DNA from: Streptomyces asoensis
GTDB taxonomy: Bacteria; Actinomycetota; Actinomycetes; Streptomycetales; Streptomycetaceae
Reading direction: 5' to 3'
Assembly (NCBI RefSeq): GCF_013085465.1
Contig: NZ_CP049838.1
Span: forward strand, 3,162,001 to 3,226,000
DNA length: 64,000 nt
The notes under the pieces were generated by a model. That model was given only the letters and a program-made list of their open reading frames with translations, was not told the origin of the DNA and did no database searches. Numbering within the stretch: position 1 is the first letter of the stretch; every line of letters starts with the position of its first letter. The position numbers and the translations under genes are program-made. Of this stretch, positions 32,012-42,400 are shown in pieces.

Positions 32012-33148
32012 ATGACCACCCCATCCGAGTCGGAAGACGGCCGATCCGACCCGAGCCTGAGCGCGATCATGAGCGAGCGGCGTCAGCTGATCAACCTCGC
32101 CTACCGGCTCCTCGGCTCCCTCGCCGAGGCCGAGGACGCCGTGCAGGAGACCTACGCCCGCTGGTACACCCTGTCCCCACAGCAGCAGCGAGCCATCGAC
32201 TCCCCCGGCGCCTGGCTGACCAGGGTCGCCGGCCGTATCTGCCTCAACCTGCTCAACTCGGCACGAGCCCGACGGGAGAACTACGTCGGCGACTGGCTCC
32301 CCGAGCCCCTGCCCGAACCCGCGGAGTGGTCGGGCGGTCGGGCGGGCGGCACGACCATCGACCCGGCCGACCGCGTCACCCTCGACGAGTCGATCAACAT
32401 GGCCTTCCTCGTCGTACTCGAATCGATGACCCCGGCCGAACGCGTCGCGTTCATCCTCCACGACGTCTTCCGCTACCCCTTCGCCGAGGTCGCCGACATC
32501 GTCGGCCGCACGCCGGCGGCCTGCCGTCAGCTGGCCTCATCGGCCCGCCGGCGCATCCGCACCGCACAGACACCGGCGCCCCCGACCGCCCGGCAGGCCG
32601 CCATCGTCAGGAACTTCAAGCAGGCCTGGGAGGCCAAGGACATCGACGCCCTCATCGGCCTCCTCGACCCGGACGTCATGGCGACCGGCGACGACGGCGG
32701 CCTCGCCACCACCGTGCGCCTCCCGCTCGAAGGCGCCGAGCAGCTCGCGCGCGGCCTCGTCGATCTCGCCGGCAGGCTGGCCGACCTGACGATCCTGGAG
32801 CGCACCGTCAACGGCCGGCCCGGCCTGGTCGCCCGACAGAACGGCGTCGTCGTGACCGTGTACGCGTTCGACATCGCGGACGACCGGATCACGCACATCT
32901 GGGCCGTACGCAACCCCGAGAAGCTCCGGCCGTGGACGAGCCGTCCGCCCCGACCACTCGACGGAGCCGAGAGCCGATCGGGGCATCCCGAGGGCCGCCG
33001 GGAACCCTCACCCCGCGCTGACCCGAAGCTCCTTCACCCCGTTGATCCAGGCGGACCGCAGCCGCCGGGGATCGCTCACGAGCCTCAGGTCGGGCATGGC
33101 ATCGGCGATGGCGTTGAAGATGAGGTTGATCTCGAGCACGGCGAGTGA
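32012..33148 (+). CDS. SigJ-type ECF sigma factor with SnoaL-like domain and C-terminal extension
   Basis: The 378-residue protein has sigma region 2 (LINLAYRLLGSLAEAEDAVQ, ETYARWY), region 4 (MTPAERVAFILHDVFRYPFAEVADIVG, RTPAACRQLASSARRRI) and a C-terminal SnoaL/NTF2-like domain (about 195-310, FKQAWEAKDIDALIGLLDPD). This is the ECF41/SigJ architecture, where the C-terminal domain modulates activity. The normal family end is near NPEKLRPW. Here about 55 further residues of Pro/Arg/His-rich sequence continue, overlapping the 3' end of the convergent CYP125 gene by 141 bp. The extension probably follows loss of the ancestral stop. Confidence 0.88.
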   Translation: MTTPSESEDGRSDPSLSAIMSERRQLINLAYRLLGSLAEAEDAVQETYARWYTLSPQQQRAIDSPGAWLTRVAGRICLNLLNSARARRENYVGDWLPEPLPEPAEWSGGRAGGTTIDPADRVTLDESINMAFLVVLESMTPAERVAFILHDVFRYPFAEVADIVGRTPAACRQLASSARRRIRTAQTPAPPTARQAAIVRNFKQAWEAKDIDALIGLLDPDVMATGDDGGLATTVRLPLEGAEQLARGLVDLAGRLADLTILERTVNGRPGLVARQNGVVVTVYAFDIADDRITHIWAVRNPEKLRPWTSRPPRPLDGAESRSGHPEGRREPSPRADPKLLHPVDPGGPQPPGIAHEPQVGHGIGDGVEDEVDLEHGE

Positions 33149-34243
33149 CTTGCCGAGGCAGAAGTGGGGACCGCCGCCGCCGAAGCCGAGGTGCGGATTC
33201 GGATCCCGGGTGACATCGAACTCGTCGGGCCGCTCGAACACCTCGGGGTCACGATTGGCGGAGGAGTAGAACAGTCCGACCCGGTCCCCCTTCCTGATCA
33301 GCTTCCCGCCGAGTTCGGTGTCCTGGGTGGCGGTCCGCTGGAAGGCGATGATGGGCGTGGCCCAGCGCACGATCTCCTCGGCGGCGGTGCCGGGCCGTTG
33401 GGTCTTGTACAACTCCCACTGCTCGGGATGGGTGAGGAAGGCGTGCATCCCATGGGTCGTGGCGTTCCGGGTCGTCTCGTTCCCTGCCACGGCCAGCATC
33501 AGTACGAAGAACCCGAACTCGTCGGAGTTGAGGTTGCCCTCGTTCTCGGCGGCCACGAGCGTCGAGACGATGTCGTGCGCGGGGCACTGCTTCCGCTCGG
33601 CGGCCATGTTCATGGCGTACGCGAGAATCTCGGCTGCGGACTGCTGCCCGACCTCGGCGGTGATGGCGAACTCGGGATCGTCGTACCCGATCATCTTGTT
33701 GGACCAGTCGAAGATCTTGGAGCGGTCGTCCTGGGGCACGCCGATCAGCTCGGCGATGGCCTGGAGGGGCAGCTCCGAGGCGATGGACGTGACGAAGTCG
33801 AAGGAACCGTCCTGCGCGCGGGCGCGGTCCACGATCGCCGTGGCCCGGTTGCGCAGCCGCTCCTCCAACGCCCGGATGGCCCGCGGCGTGAACCCGCGCT
33901 GCACGATCTGCCGCACGCGCGTGTGCTCGGGCGGATCCATGTTCAGCAGGATGAACCGCTGAGCGTCAATCGAATCCCGTTCGATGTGCTCGTTGAACCG
34001 GATGATCGCGGTGTTGAGGTAGGAGGAGAAGAGCTCGGGGTGGGTGGAGACGTACCGGACGTCGGCGTGCCGGGTCACGGCCCAGTAGCCGTCGTCCTGG
34101 AAGCCGGCCACATTGCCCGTCTGAGGGATCCAGCGGACCGGTTCGGCGAGCCGCAACTCGGCGAACTCCGGTAGCGGCACTTGGTGTTGCAGCAGGTCGG
34201 GATCGGTGAAGTCGAACCCGTCGGGAAGCGCTGGACAGGGCAT
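33008..34243 (-). CDS. cyp125: Cytochrome P450, CYP125-like steroid C26(27)-hydroxylase
   Basis: The 411-residue P450 has the I-helix oxygen motif VAGNETTRNATTHG, the ExxR motif (AAEEIVRWATP) and the heme-binding loop LGFGGGGPHFCLGKSLA. Its N terminus (LPDGFDFTDPDLL) and segments RFILLNMDPPEHTRVRQIVQ and ELPLQAIAELIGVPQDDRSK closely match mycobacterial CYP125, which oxidises the terminal carbon of the cholesterol side chain. It starts at ATG 34243. It is divergent from a FadA5-like thiolase, the same arrangement as cyp125-fadA5 in Mycobacterium tuberculosis. Electrons may come from the co-regulated ferredoxin at 16.3 kb. Confidence 0.9.
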   Translation of the reverse strand: MPCPALPDGFDFTDPDLLQHQVPLPEFAELRLAEPVRWIPQTGNVAGFQDDGYWAVTRHADVRYVSTHPELFSSYLNTAIIRFNEHIERDSIDAQRFILLNMDPPEHTRVRQIVQRGFTPRAIRALEERLRNRATAIVDRARAQDGSFDFVTSIASELPLQAIAELIGVPQDDRSKIFDWSNKMIGYDDPEFAITAEVGQQSAAEILAYAMNMAAERKQCPAHDIVSTLVAAENEGNLNSDEFGFFVLMLAVAGNETTRNATTHGMHAFLTHPEQWELYKTQRPGTAAEEIVRWATPIIAFQRTATQDTELGGKLIRKGDRVGLFYSSANRDPEVFERPDEFDVTRDPNPHLGFGGGGPHFCLGKSLAVLEINLIFNAIADAMPDLRLVSDPRRLRSAWINGVKELRVSAG

Positions 34244-34345
34244 CGGCGGCTCCAGCCATCTGACGATGCGATCTGACGGTTCATCAGAAATAGATTGCCG
34301 TGAAGGTAGTTCAGGACCCTCGAGCCTGCAAGACCCTTGCGGTGA

Positions 34346-35742
<1,397 letters not shown>

Positions 35743-35765
<23 letters not shown>

Positions 35766-36573
35766 AGCGCTCCTCCATCACTCGCCGGATCAGCTCCGCC
35801 GAATCCTTGAGGGAGAGAGCGGCGGCCCGCAGATGATCGTAACGGAGTGAACAGTCCTTGACAGTGTCCGGGTTCGCACTGGGATGCCCGCTGCCGTACC
35901 CCTCGGTATAGACGATGGTGGGGTCGCTTCCGAAGCGGTAGACGTTGAACGAGCCTTGTGTACCTGCGTGCGCTCCGACCAAGAACGGCAGCACTTGGAT
36001 GTTGATCCGAGGATTCCGCTCGAACGACAACAGGTGGGCGAGTTGTTCGCGCATGACTTCCCTGCCGCCGATCTCTTGGTGCAGCACACCCTCGGTGAGC
36101 ACGATCCAGAAGACCGGAGGCTCGGACTTCTCGAAGATGCGCTGACGAGCGAGCCGGACTGCGGTTCGGTCCTCAAGGTCGGTCTCGTCGAGCACTCCAA
36201 GGACGGCGCGCGCGTAAGCCGGGGTCTGGAGCAGGCCGTGAACGATGCCGGCCTGGAAGACACAGATCTCGGTGGCCCGCGCCTCCAGCTCGGCGACCTC
36301 CCTGAACCAGGTCGGAAGTTGACTACGCAGCACGAGTACGACGAGCCGCGAGAAGAGACCACCGGTCCCGAGAGCCGCATCCACCCGCTCGCTGAACTCT
36401 GGGGTGGGCACCTTCCGGGCGGTCTCGACCTGCCCAACCAGCGAGCCGGTGTAGTTGAGGATGTCCCCGAGCTGCTTCTGCGTAAGCCCAGCCGCCTCCC
36501 GCAACCGCCGAAGCTCGAACCCGTAGTAGTCGAGCGGCGAAGCTCCCGGGTCGAGAACATTGATATGCGTCAC
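35743..36573 (-). CDS. Scr1-family HTH regulator (HTH_31 + DUF5753)
   Basis: The 276-residue protein has an N-terminal XRE-type HTH (ELRRLREAAGLTQKQLGDIL, GSLVGQVETARKVPTPEFSE, about residues 16-60) and a DUF5753 ligand/partner domain (LQTPAYARAVLGVLDE, then EGVLHQEIGGREVMREQLAH, INIQVLPFLVGAHAGTQGSF). GTG 36573 gives the typical start near VLDPGASP. Such regulators pair with DUF397 proteins and often with a nearby HATPase, as here. Confidence 0.9.
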
Positions 36574-36648
36574 GCATGCCCTCCCACGACACAACGGGTT
36601 GTATTCAATGCATAGCCCAGAGTAGTTGACGCAGGTCACCCTCGTACC

Positions 36649-37122
36649 GTGAACGGATACTTCCCCTCGATCTACGCCTCCCCCATCCCCACGCAGTACC
36701 GCATGACCCTGACGGTCGGCGAACACTCAGCCCGCCACATCCGCAGAATCGCCCGCATACACCTGGAGAACTGGGAGCTGCGACACCTGACGGACTCGGT
36801 AGAGCTGGCCCTGACGGAACTGATCGCCAACGTGGTGCGCCACGTCCCGGACAGCCGCTGCACGCTGCTGCTCCTGAAGCAGCCGACAGGGGTCAGAGCG
36901 GAGGTGACGGACGCCTACGGCCAACTACTCCCGACTCCGGCGAAGTTGGACCGGGAGTCGGAACGCGGCCGAGGCCTGCTCCTCCTGGACGCGTTGGTCG
37001 ACAAGTGGGGGGTGTCACCGACCGCCGCCGGCGGAAAGACGGTGTGGTTCGAGTGCGCTACTCCGCACTTCAGGGCAACAACCCCCGATAACTGCGAGCA
37101 AGTTCCTCGCCGATCTCCCTGA
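36649..37122 (+). CDS. Anti-sigma-type ATP-binding protein (HATPase_c_2)
   Basis: The 157-residue protein has the GHKL N-box VELALTELIANVVRHVPDS (catalytic Glu and Asn) and a G-box-like SERGRGLLLLDALVDKWGVS. Streptomycetes encode many such RsbW-like proteins, often beside Scr1/DUF397 genes. The last 53 bp overlap the 3' end of a convergent gene, and the terminal ~20 residues look poorly conserved. A decayed copy of its 3' half lies at 38887-38997. Confidence 0.88.
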   Translation: MNGYFPSIYASPIPTQYRMTLTVGEHSARHIRRIARIHLENWELRHLTDSVELALTELIANVVRHVPDSRCTLLLLKQPTGVRAEVTDAYGQLLPTPAKLDRESERGRGLLLLDALVDKWGVSPTAAGGKTVWFECATPHFRATTPDNCEQVPRRSP

Positions 37123-37564
37123 CTTCCGCATCGTCGCTCCGACCGGCCTGGGCGATCAGTTCACCCAGAGCCGGCCAAGCTTCGATGTAGGTCAGGGTGT
37201 CGGCCAGAAGGCGGTAGTCCTCGACGTCACCGTCAGCCAGGTAGCGCAGTACGACGTCACCGAGCACTTGCGCGTCGATGTCGTAACGCGCGGACCACAG
37301 CGCTTCTCGGGCCGAGGGAGCCCACCTCGACGAGAGGCAGAGATCGACCAGCAGTTCCAGCAGCCTCGGAACTTCTTCCGGAAAGTCCTGCAGGAAGGTC
37401 AGAGCAGTTGAGCGTTCCCAGGGCGCAGTGCACTTGACCGCTCGTTCAATAACTTCGGCTCGCATGGGCAGCTGATTGACGTCGACACGTAGTCGCGCAA
37501 TCTCAGTTTCCGCAGCCACCAGAGCATCCCACTTCTCCCAGGACAACATCGCTCCCTCACTCAC
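37070..37564 (-). CDS. Helical hypothetical protein (HEAT-like) of the Rhs-linked cluster
   Basis: The 164-residue all-helical protein contains repeats such as ERSTALTFLQDFPEEVPRLL, LSSRWAPSAREALWSARYDI and ALGELIAQAGRSDDAEVREI, suggestive of a short HEAT/ARM-like solenoid. I recognise no named family. It lies 28 bp after a DUF7660 gene in the same direction and could be another immunity or accessory gene. GTG 37564 and ATG 37549 are both possible starts. Its 3' end overlaps the HATPase gene on the opposite strand by 53 bp. Confidence 0.7.
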   Translation of the reverse strand: MSEGAMLSWEKWDALVAAETEIARLRVDVNQLPMRAEVIERAVKCTAPWERSTALTFLQDFPEEVPRLLELLVDLCLSSRWAPSAREALWSARYDIDAQVLGDVVLRYLADGDVEDYRLLADTLTYIEAWPALGELIAQAGRSDDAEVREIGEELARSYRGLLP

Positions 37565-37592
37565 AGCGGAACCGATCGAGTGCCGCTACGAC

Positions 37593-37853
37593 TCATTCGT
37601 ATATTCGCGCCGCCATGACCATGGCGGCCAGGAGATGCCAGTCAGGCTGCTCCGGGACCGCCTCACCGCGGTTTGCGCACCATCCAGGCATATCGCCCAC
37701 CCAGGCCCCCCACGCATCAAGGAAGTTCTCGAGCGTGCGGTTCTCCCACTCCTCAGGTCGATCCCGAAGGTCAGCCAGAGCGGCAGCGAGGAATACGACG
37801 AAGTCCTCACGCGTCACGACTCGATCCGCTTGATCATCCAAACTCATAGTCAT
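37593..37853 (-). CDS. DUF7660 protein, orphan copy of the Rhs-linked probable immunity gene
   Basis: The 86-residue protein (TREDFVVFLAAALADLRDRP, EEWENRTLENFLDAWGAWVG, PEQPDWHLLAAMVMAARIYE) is about 80% identical by eye to the gene overlapping the Rhs toxin end (39154-39414). It has the same length when started at ATG 37853. DUF7660 proteins are small and acidic, and in this locus the other copy sits in the immunity-gene position. ATG 37865 is an alternative, starting three bases beyond the stop of the upstream pseudogene. Confidence 0.82.
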   Translation of the reverse strand: MTMSLDDQADRVVTREDFVVFLAAALADLRDRPEEWENRTLENFLDAWGAWVGDMPGWCANRGEAVPEQPDWHLLAAMVMAARIYE

Positions 37854-37867
37854 GTCCGGAAACATAG

Positions 37868-38359
37868 TCAGCGAGATAGCTTCTGCATCAGCCAGGTTGT
37901 CGCGTAGGAGATCGCCAGGAGCCCGGCCCCGAAAGCGGGAGACCACAGCCAACCCTCTGGAATTTCCTGACGAGGAGCTATCAGCCAGAACATCCCTGAT
38001 GCGACCGCCCACGCGCTAAGCAACCGTAGAATCATCGCGCGCCGCGAGAGAGGCTCTGCCCGTATTGCCTTCTGCCACGCCTCCTCATATCTGCCCGACC
38101 TCGCGTAATAGGCATGCAGTCATCGAGCATTGCGGCACGCCGCCCAGGCGAGCAGCCCAAACCCCGCGCCTGTCAGGGTCGCCTGAGACAGAATCACTGG
38201 GTCGTCGAATCCGGAACAGGCCGCAGCGATCGCCAGAGTTCCGCTCGTCGCCCCCACGCGCACGGGATGGCGAGCCGCCGCCACTTCCAGCCGGGAAGGA
38301 GGCTCACCCGTCCCCAAGACCCGGTCGACCGCCAGCAACGCCTTCTCCCAGCGACGCAT
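37868..38359 (-). pseudogene. Two/four-TM membrane protein, copy B, interrupted by in-frame TGA
   Basis: From ATG 38359 the frame reads MRRWEKALLAVDRVLG, then PSRLEVAAARHPVRVG and LTGAGFGLLAWAACRNAR, then TGA at 38122-38120. The same frame continues open for another 83 codons (LHAYYARSGRYEEAWQKA, EPLSRRAMILRLLSAWAVAS, GAGLLAISYATTWLMQKLSR) to TGA at 37870-37868. In the paralogous copy A the position of the internal stop is Trp (RWQHAY), so TGG probably mutated to TGA. The protein would be a small membrane protein with hydrophobic helices in both halves. Confidence 0.75.
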
Positions 38360-38777
38360 GTCCACCCCCCATGGAATCCCGCCAGGGGGCCGACACCCAG
38401 ACACCTCAGACGCGACCACCCACCCGCCGAGCAACAGCAACACGGCCGCACTCGGCGAAAGGGGCTCCACTCGGTTCCGCGTGGCGGCTTGTCGCGCTTC
38501 CTCGGCCCTGCCTGCTCTCGTCATAGGCATGCTGCCACCGCACACGTCGACACGCGCCCCAGCAAAGGATCCCCATACCCAACAGGGACGCTTGAATCCA
38601 AACATCGGGATCGCCGAATCCGGTCAACGCCCAGACGAACGTCACCGCCAGCACACTGCCGCAGACCACCCCGGCACGGACGGGATGACGGGCCACCGCC
38701 ACCTCCACCCGGGAAGGAAGATCACCCGCCCTCAAGCGACGTTCAACCGCCAGCGACACCCTTTGCCAGCCCCGCAT
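38360..38777 (-). pseudogene. Tandem paralogue, copy A, with a +1 frameshift and lost C terminus
   Basis: From ATG 38777 (GGAGG upstream) the frame reads MRGWQRVSLAVERRLRAGDL, PSRVEVAVARHPVRAGVVCG and LCWGACRRVRWQHAYDES. Near 38514 one extra base shifts the frame. The homologous continuation is found one frame over (GRAEEARQAATRNRVEPLS, AAVLLLLGGWVVAS) and then runs without a stop into the start of copy B (MRRWEK). The two copies share the pattern PSR-EVA-ARHPVR-G throughout. The unshifted frame ends early at 38406. Two smaller real genes are less likely than a damaged tandem duplicate. Confidence 0.7.
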
Positions 38778-38886
38778 GGCCGCCCCTCCTTGAGCGCCGT
38801 CCTCACGGCCCTGTGCACGATCGGTGAATCATCCTCATTCCGCACATAGAAAGTACGGAATCTCTCCCGGGGTGACGATCCTCCAA

Positions 38887-38997
38887 AAAACTACTCCCGA
38901 CCCCAGCGGAGTTGCAGTCGGAGTCCGAAAGCGGCCCGGCTTGTTCCTCCCGCACGCACTGGTCGACCAGTGGGTTGTGACGCCGGCGTCCGGAGGC
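38887..38997 (+). pseudogene. Decayed fragment of an HATPase (anti-sigma-type) gene
   Basis: The plus strand here aligns along its length with 36921-37035 inside the intact HATPase gene (ACTACTCCCGAC, CGGAGT, TGGTCGACNAGTGGG, then CCGGCG). Several substitutions and indels destroy the frame. Only this portion of the 3' half is detectable. It shows that the HATPase-DUF7660 segment was duplicated and one HATPase copy decayed. Confidence 0.7.
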
Positions 38998-39153
38998 GTG
39001 TCGAGCCAAGGGCCAATCAGGATCATCCTGCTCACTGCCGGCGCACGCTTGGTTTCCAGAGCAACCGTGCCCGGCTCTGGTTGATTTACAACCACAGCCG
39101 GGCACGGCAGGAGCACGGCGCTCGGTCCGTGGAACTAAGAGTGACGCTGCGGT

Positions 39154-39414
39154 CTATTCATAGATTCGTGCCGCCATCACCATGGCGGCCAGGAGATTCC
39201 AGTCAGGTTGATCCGGAAGCTCCTTGCCCTGATTCTTGCACCATCCCGGCATGGAACCGACCCAGGCACCCCATGCCTCGAGAAAGTTCTCAAGCGTGAC
39301 GTTCTCCCAGTCCTCAGGTCGATTTTGGAGATCAGCCAGAGCATCGGCGAGGAATTGGACGAAGTCCTCGCGAGTCCTCACGCTATCCGCTTGATCATCC
39401 AAGTCCATAATCAC
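39154..39414 (-). CDS. DUF7660 protein, probable immunity protein of the Rhs toxin
   Basis: The 86-residue protein (TREDFVQFLADALADLQNRP, EDWENVTLENFLEAWGAWVG, PDQPDWNLLAAMVMAARIYE) begins at GTG 39414, which overlaps the Rhs stop codon (GTGA). A small gene coupled to the 3' end of a polymorphic toxin gene is the standard position for its immunity gene. The family is acidic and soluble. Direct toxin binding is inferred from position only. Confidence 0.82.
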   Translation of the reverse strand: MIMDLDDQADSVRTREDFVQFLADALADLQNRPEDWENVTLENFLEAWGAWVGSMPGWCKNQGKELPDQPDWNLLAAMVMAARIYE

Positions 39415-42400
39415 TTCCCCCTGACCACGATAGATGTGCCGTCATTCTCCGTAGTGAACTTTCTAGGCGTCTCTCGTTGCACCTCTGCGGGACTGGCGCG
39501 AACGAAACGGATATTCACACCGGCCTGTTGAGCAGCGTAGAGTCTGCGATTGTCGAGACTGTAGATCTTGCCATCTTTCTGGAAAACACGGATCGGCGGG
39601 ATTTCAGATATTCCAACCTTTCCGGACTTAAGACCGTCGATGAGCCCCTGAAGTGATCTCCCGTCGGAGAATTGGGCCTTGATGTTGTCCTGAGTGAACC
39701 GCACCGCCCCGGGAGCGATCGTACCCTGGGCGGGAAGCCCGCCCATTCCGGGGCCAGGCCTGGGTCCTCTGAGGCCGCCGCCCCCCACGCCCATCGCCAT
39801 GGCGGTAGCGCTACCGAGGGCCTCCGCCAGCGACGAAATTGATTTCGGACAGTGGCCTTCCATGCGCCCGCAGGCCCGCCACTTGGCCAGCGAAAGAGTC
39901 TGGTAGCCGCCGGAGAGTTGCTCCGAGTCTGCCGGATTGGTTATCCAGCCGGCGACGCATTCCAGCCCGCAGTAGGTGGTGGCCAGATCATCCCGAAGTT
40001 CCTGCTTGAATTCACGGACACCATCCCACTGCTTGGAAACCTGGACACCCGGAAATACCGTGATGAGACCGGGATTCAATTCCGGACCGGTAGCCGCTTC
40101 ACTCCATCCGCTTGTCGTCCACCAGCCGTCGTCGTAACTGTTCCCGTCACATCCGTTGCAACCCCAGGACGGGTCGTTGAGCGCCTTTCCCCCGCTCTTC
40201 TTCGTCGGAGTGTTGTTGCCGTACTGCGCCCCGCCCCCGCATTCGTCAGGCGATGCGCACGCCATGAGACCAGTGGCGTCACTCAGAGTAACGGGGCTAT
40301 TTTCAGCGTACGTGTACCCGTTCGCCTGCTGCGAGTCAGCCGGATCCAGAATCGGGTCGACACTGATAAAGCGGCCGGTATTCGGCTCATACTCTCGGGC
40401 ACCGAGGTGGGTCAAACCTGTGTCGACGTCCTTGGTGCCGCCGACGAAGCCCTTGTCGCCAGCCCAGGGCGCCGACTGGCTGCCTCGAGGAGTACCGAAG
40501 ATGCCCGTCTTACGACGTGTGATGGCCTGGGTGGCGTCAGCGGTGACCTGGGTCGTGGTCGTGCCGTGGTGATCGGCAAGCAGGAAGGTCAGTTTTCCGC
40601 CGGTACGCATGGCAAGGGTCTGGGTGTCGGTGCCGTAGTAACGGGTACCGGTGGCCTTGCCGGCCTTGTCGACGTTGAGCTCGTTGCCACCGGGGAGGTA
40701 GAGCGTCGTACCCGTGGAGTCGGTGCGGGTCAGGCGTTGGCCGTCGGTGTCATAGGTGTAGCTCGTGGTCTGGCCGTTGCTGGTGACGGTCTTGAGGTGG
40801 TCTTCGTCGTCCCAGACCAGCTCTTGGTTGAGCGTGGTCGTAGTGCCCTGCTTGAAAGTGCGGGTCTTCGTGTCGCCGGTCTCGGTGTAGCTGTAGGACT
40901 CGGTGCGCGGATCGGTGCCGGTCTGGGTGACGCTGGGCAGGTTGTGCTTGCCCGTGTCGGGTGCGGCGTAGGTACGGACCGTGTCGGCGGTGGGACCCGC
41001 GGCGGTCTGGTGCTGGGTTTCGGTCTTTCGATTGCCCACCGCGTCGTACGAGTAGCTGGTCCAGTACGGGTCCTGGCCGCCGACCACGTCACCGGAAGGA
41101 GCAGCGGCGCACGTACTACCCGTGTTCGTCCAGGCTTCGGTGATGCGCGTGAGCGCGTCGAGGTTGAAGCACTGGGTGTCGGTCGTGCGGGCCGCGTCCT
41201 GACCGTAGTTGGAGGTGATCTGGGTGATGTTGCCGGCCGGATCGTAGGTGTAGTGGGAGTCCTCGATCCTCTGTGGCGCGGTGTCCCGGTCGGTGTAGGC
41301 GTCGGTCAGCGCGCCGGTGTGGTCGTCGTACACGCTGGTGGTCCGCAGGTGCTGACCGAACTCGCCGTATTCGAGGAGGGTATTGCGGCCGTAGTGGTCG
41401 TAGACGGTTTCCGAGATCAGCGGATCGCTGTCGGCGTTGAACCCCGCCAACAGACCTGCGGTGTCGTAGTCGGTGCTGACGAACTCGTAGGGCAGGTCGC
41501 CGATTTCAGGCTGCTCGGTGGCCTTGAGCAGGCCGGTGTTCTCGTCGTAGAAGTTGAACCACTCGTAGCTTCCGGCGGGCACTCCCAGGCCGTCGGGGAC
41601 GGTGACCTTGGTTCCGAGCGGCTGGTAGTAGGCGTTGTACTCGGTGATCTCGGTGGTGTACGCCTTGTCGCCGATGTAGCGGGTGGTCGTGGCGGGCTGG
41701 CCCTTGGCTACGGCGTCGTAGGTCCAGGCCGACAGCGTGGTGGTGCCCTTCTTCACCGCGGTGCGGCGGCCGAGTGCGTCGTAGTCGGTGTGCAGGGTGA
41801 CGTTGCGGGCGTCGGTGACATCGGTGACGCGGTCGCCTTGGTCGTAGGTGGTGTGGGACTCGCCCGTGTCCGGGTCGACGACGTCCGTCTTGCGGCCGCG
41901 GACGTCGTAGACGTACTCCCACTTGGCCGCGGAGGCATCGGTGATCTGGTCTATGCGGCCTTGGCTGTCGTAGTGGTAGCGCATGGACTGCGACGACGTG
42001 CGTGCGGCGTCCGTGTACTGCTTGAGTTCCACCGTGCGGCCGAGTGCGTCCACCACCGTGGTGGTCGCGGTTCCGCCCTTGGGCGGCACCACCGTGGTGG
42101 TGTCACCGGTGTAGCTGGTGGTGGTGCGCTTGGTCTCGTCGCCGAACTTCCTCGCGATGACCACTGTGGGCCGGCCCGCGCCGTCGAAGACGGTCTCAGT
42201 GGAGGACGGGTACTTCGTCTCCTCCCCGGTCACGAGTACCGGCTCGGGGGTACCCGTCGTGAAGTAGGTTCCCGACGAACGCCACGCATCACCTCGGGTG
42301 TTGTAGAACGACTCCGACACCAGGCGTCCGGCACTGTCGGGAGACGCCGCCTGGGTCTGGCGCTCGCGCAGCAGGCCGTCGTAGAAGGCGTAGCTGGTCT

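Noticed and set aside
38120..38122. In-frame TGA as a selenocysteine codon in membrane-protein copy B
   Set aside because: The aligned residue in the paralogue is Trp, not Cys, and no SECIS-like hairpin or selenium genes are evident.
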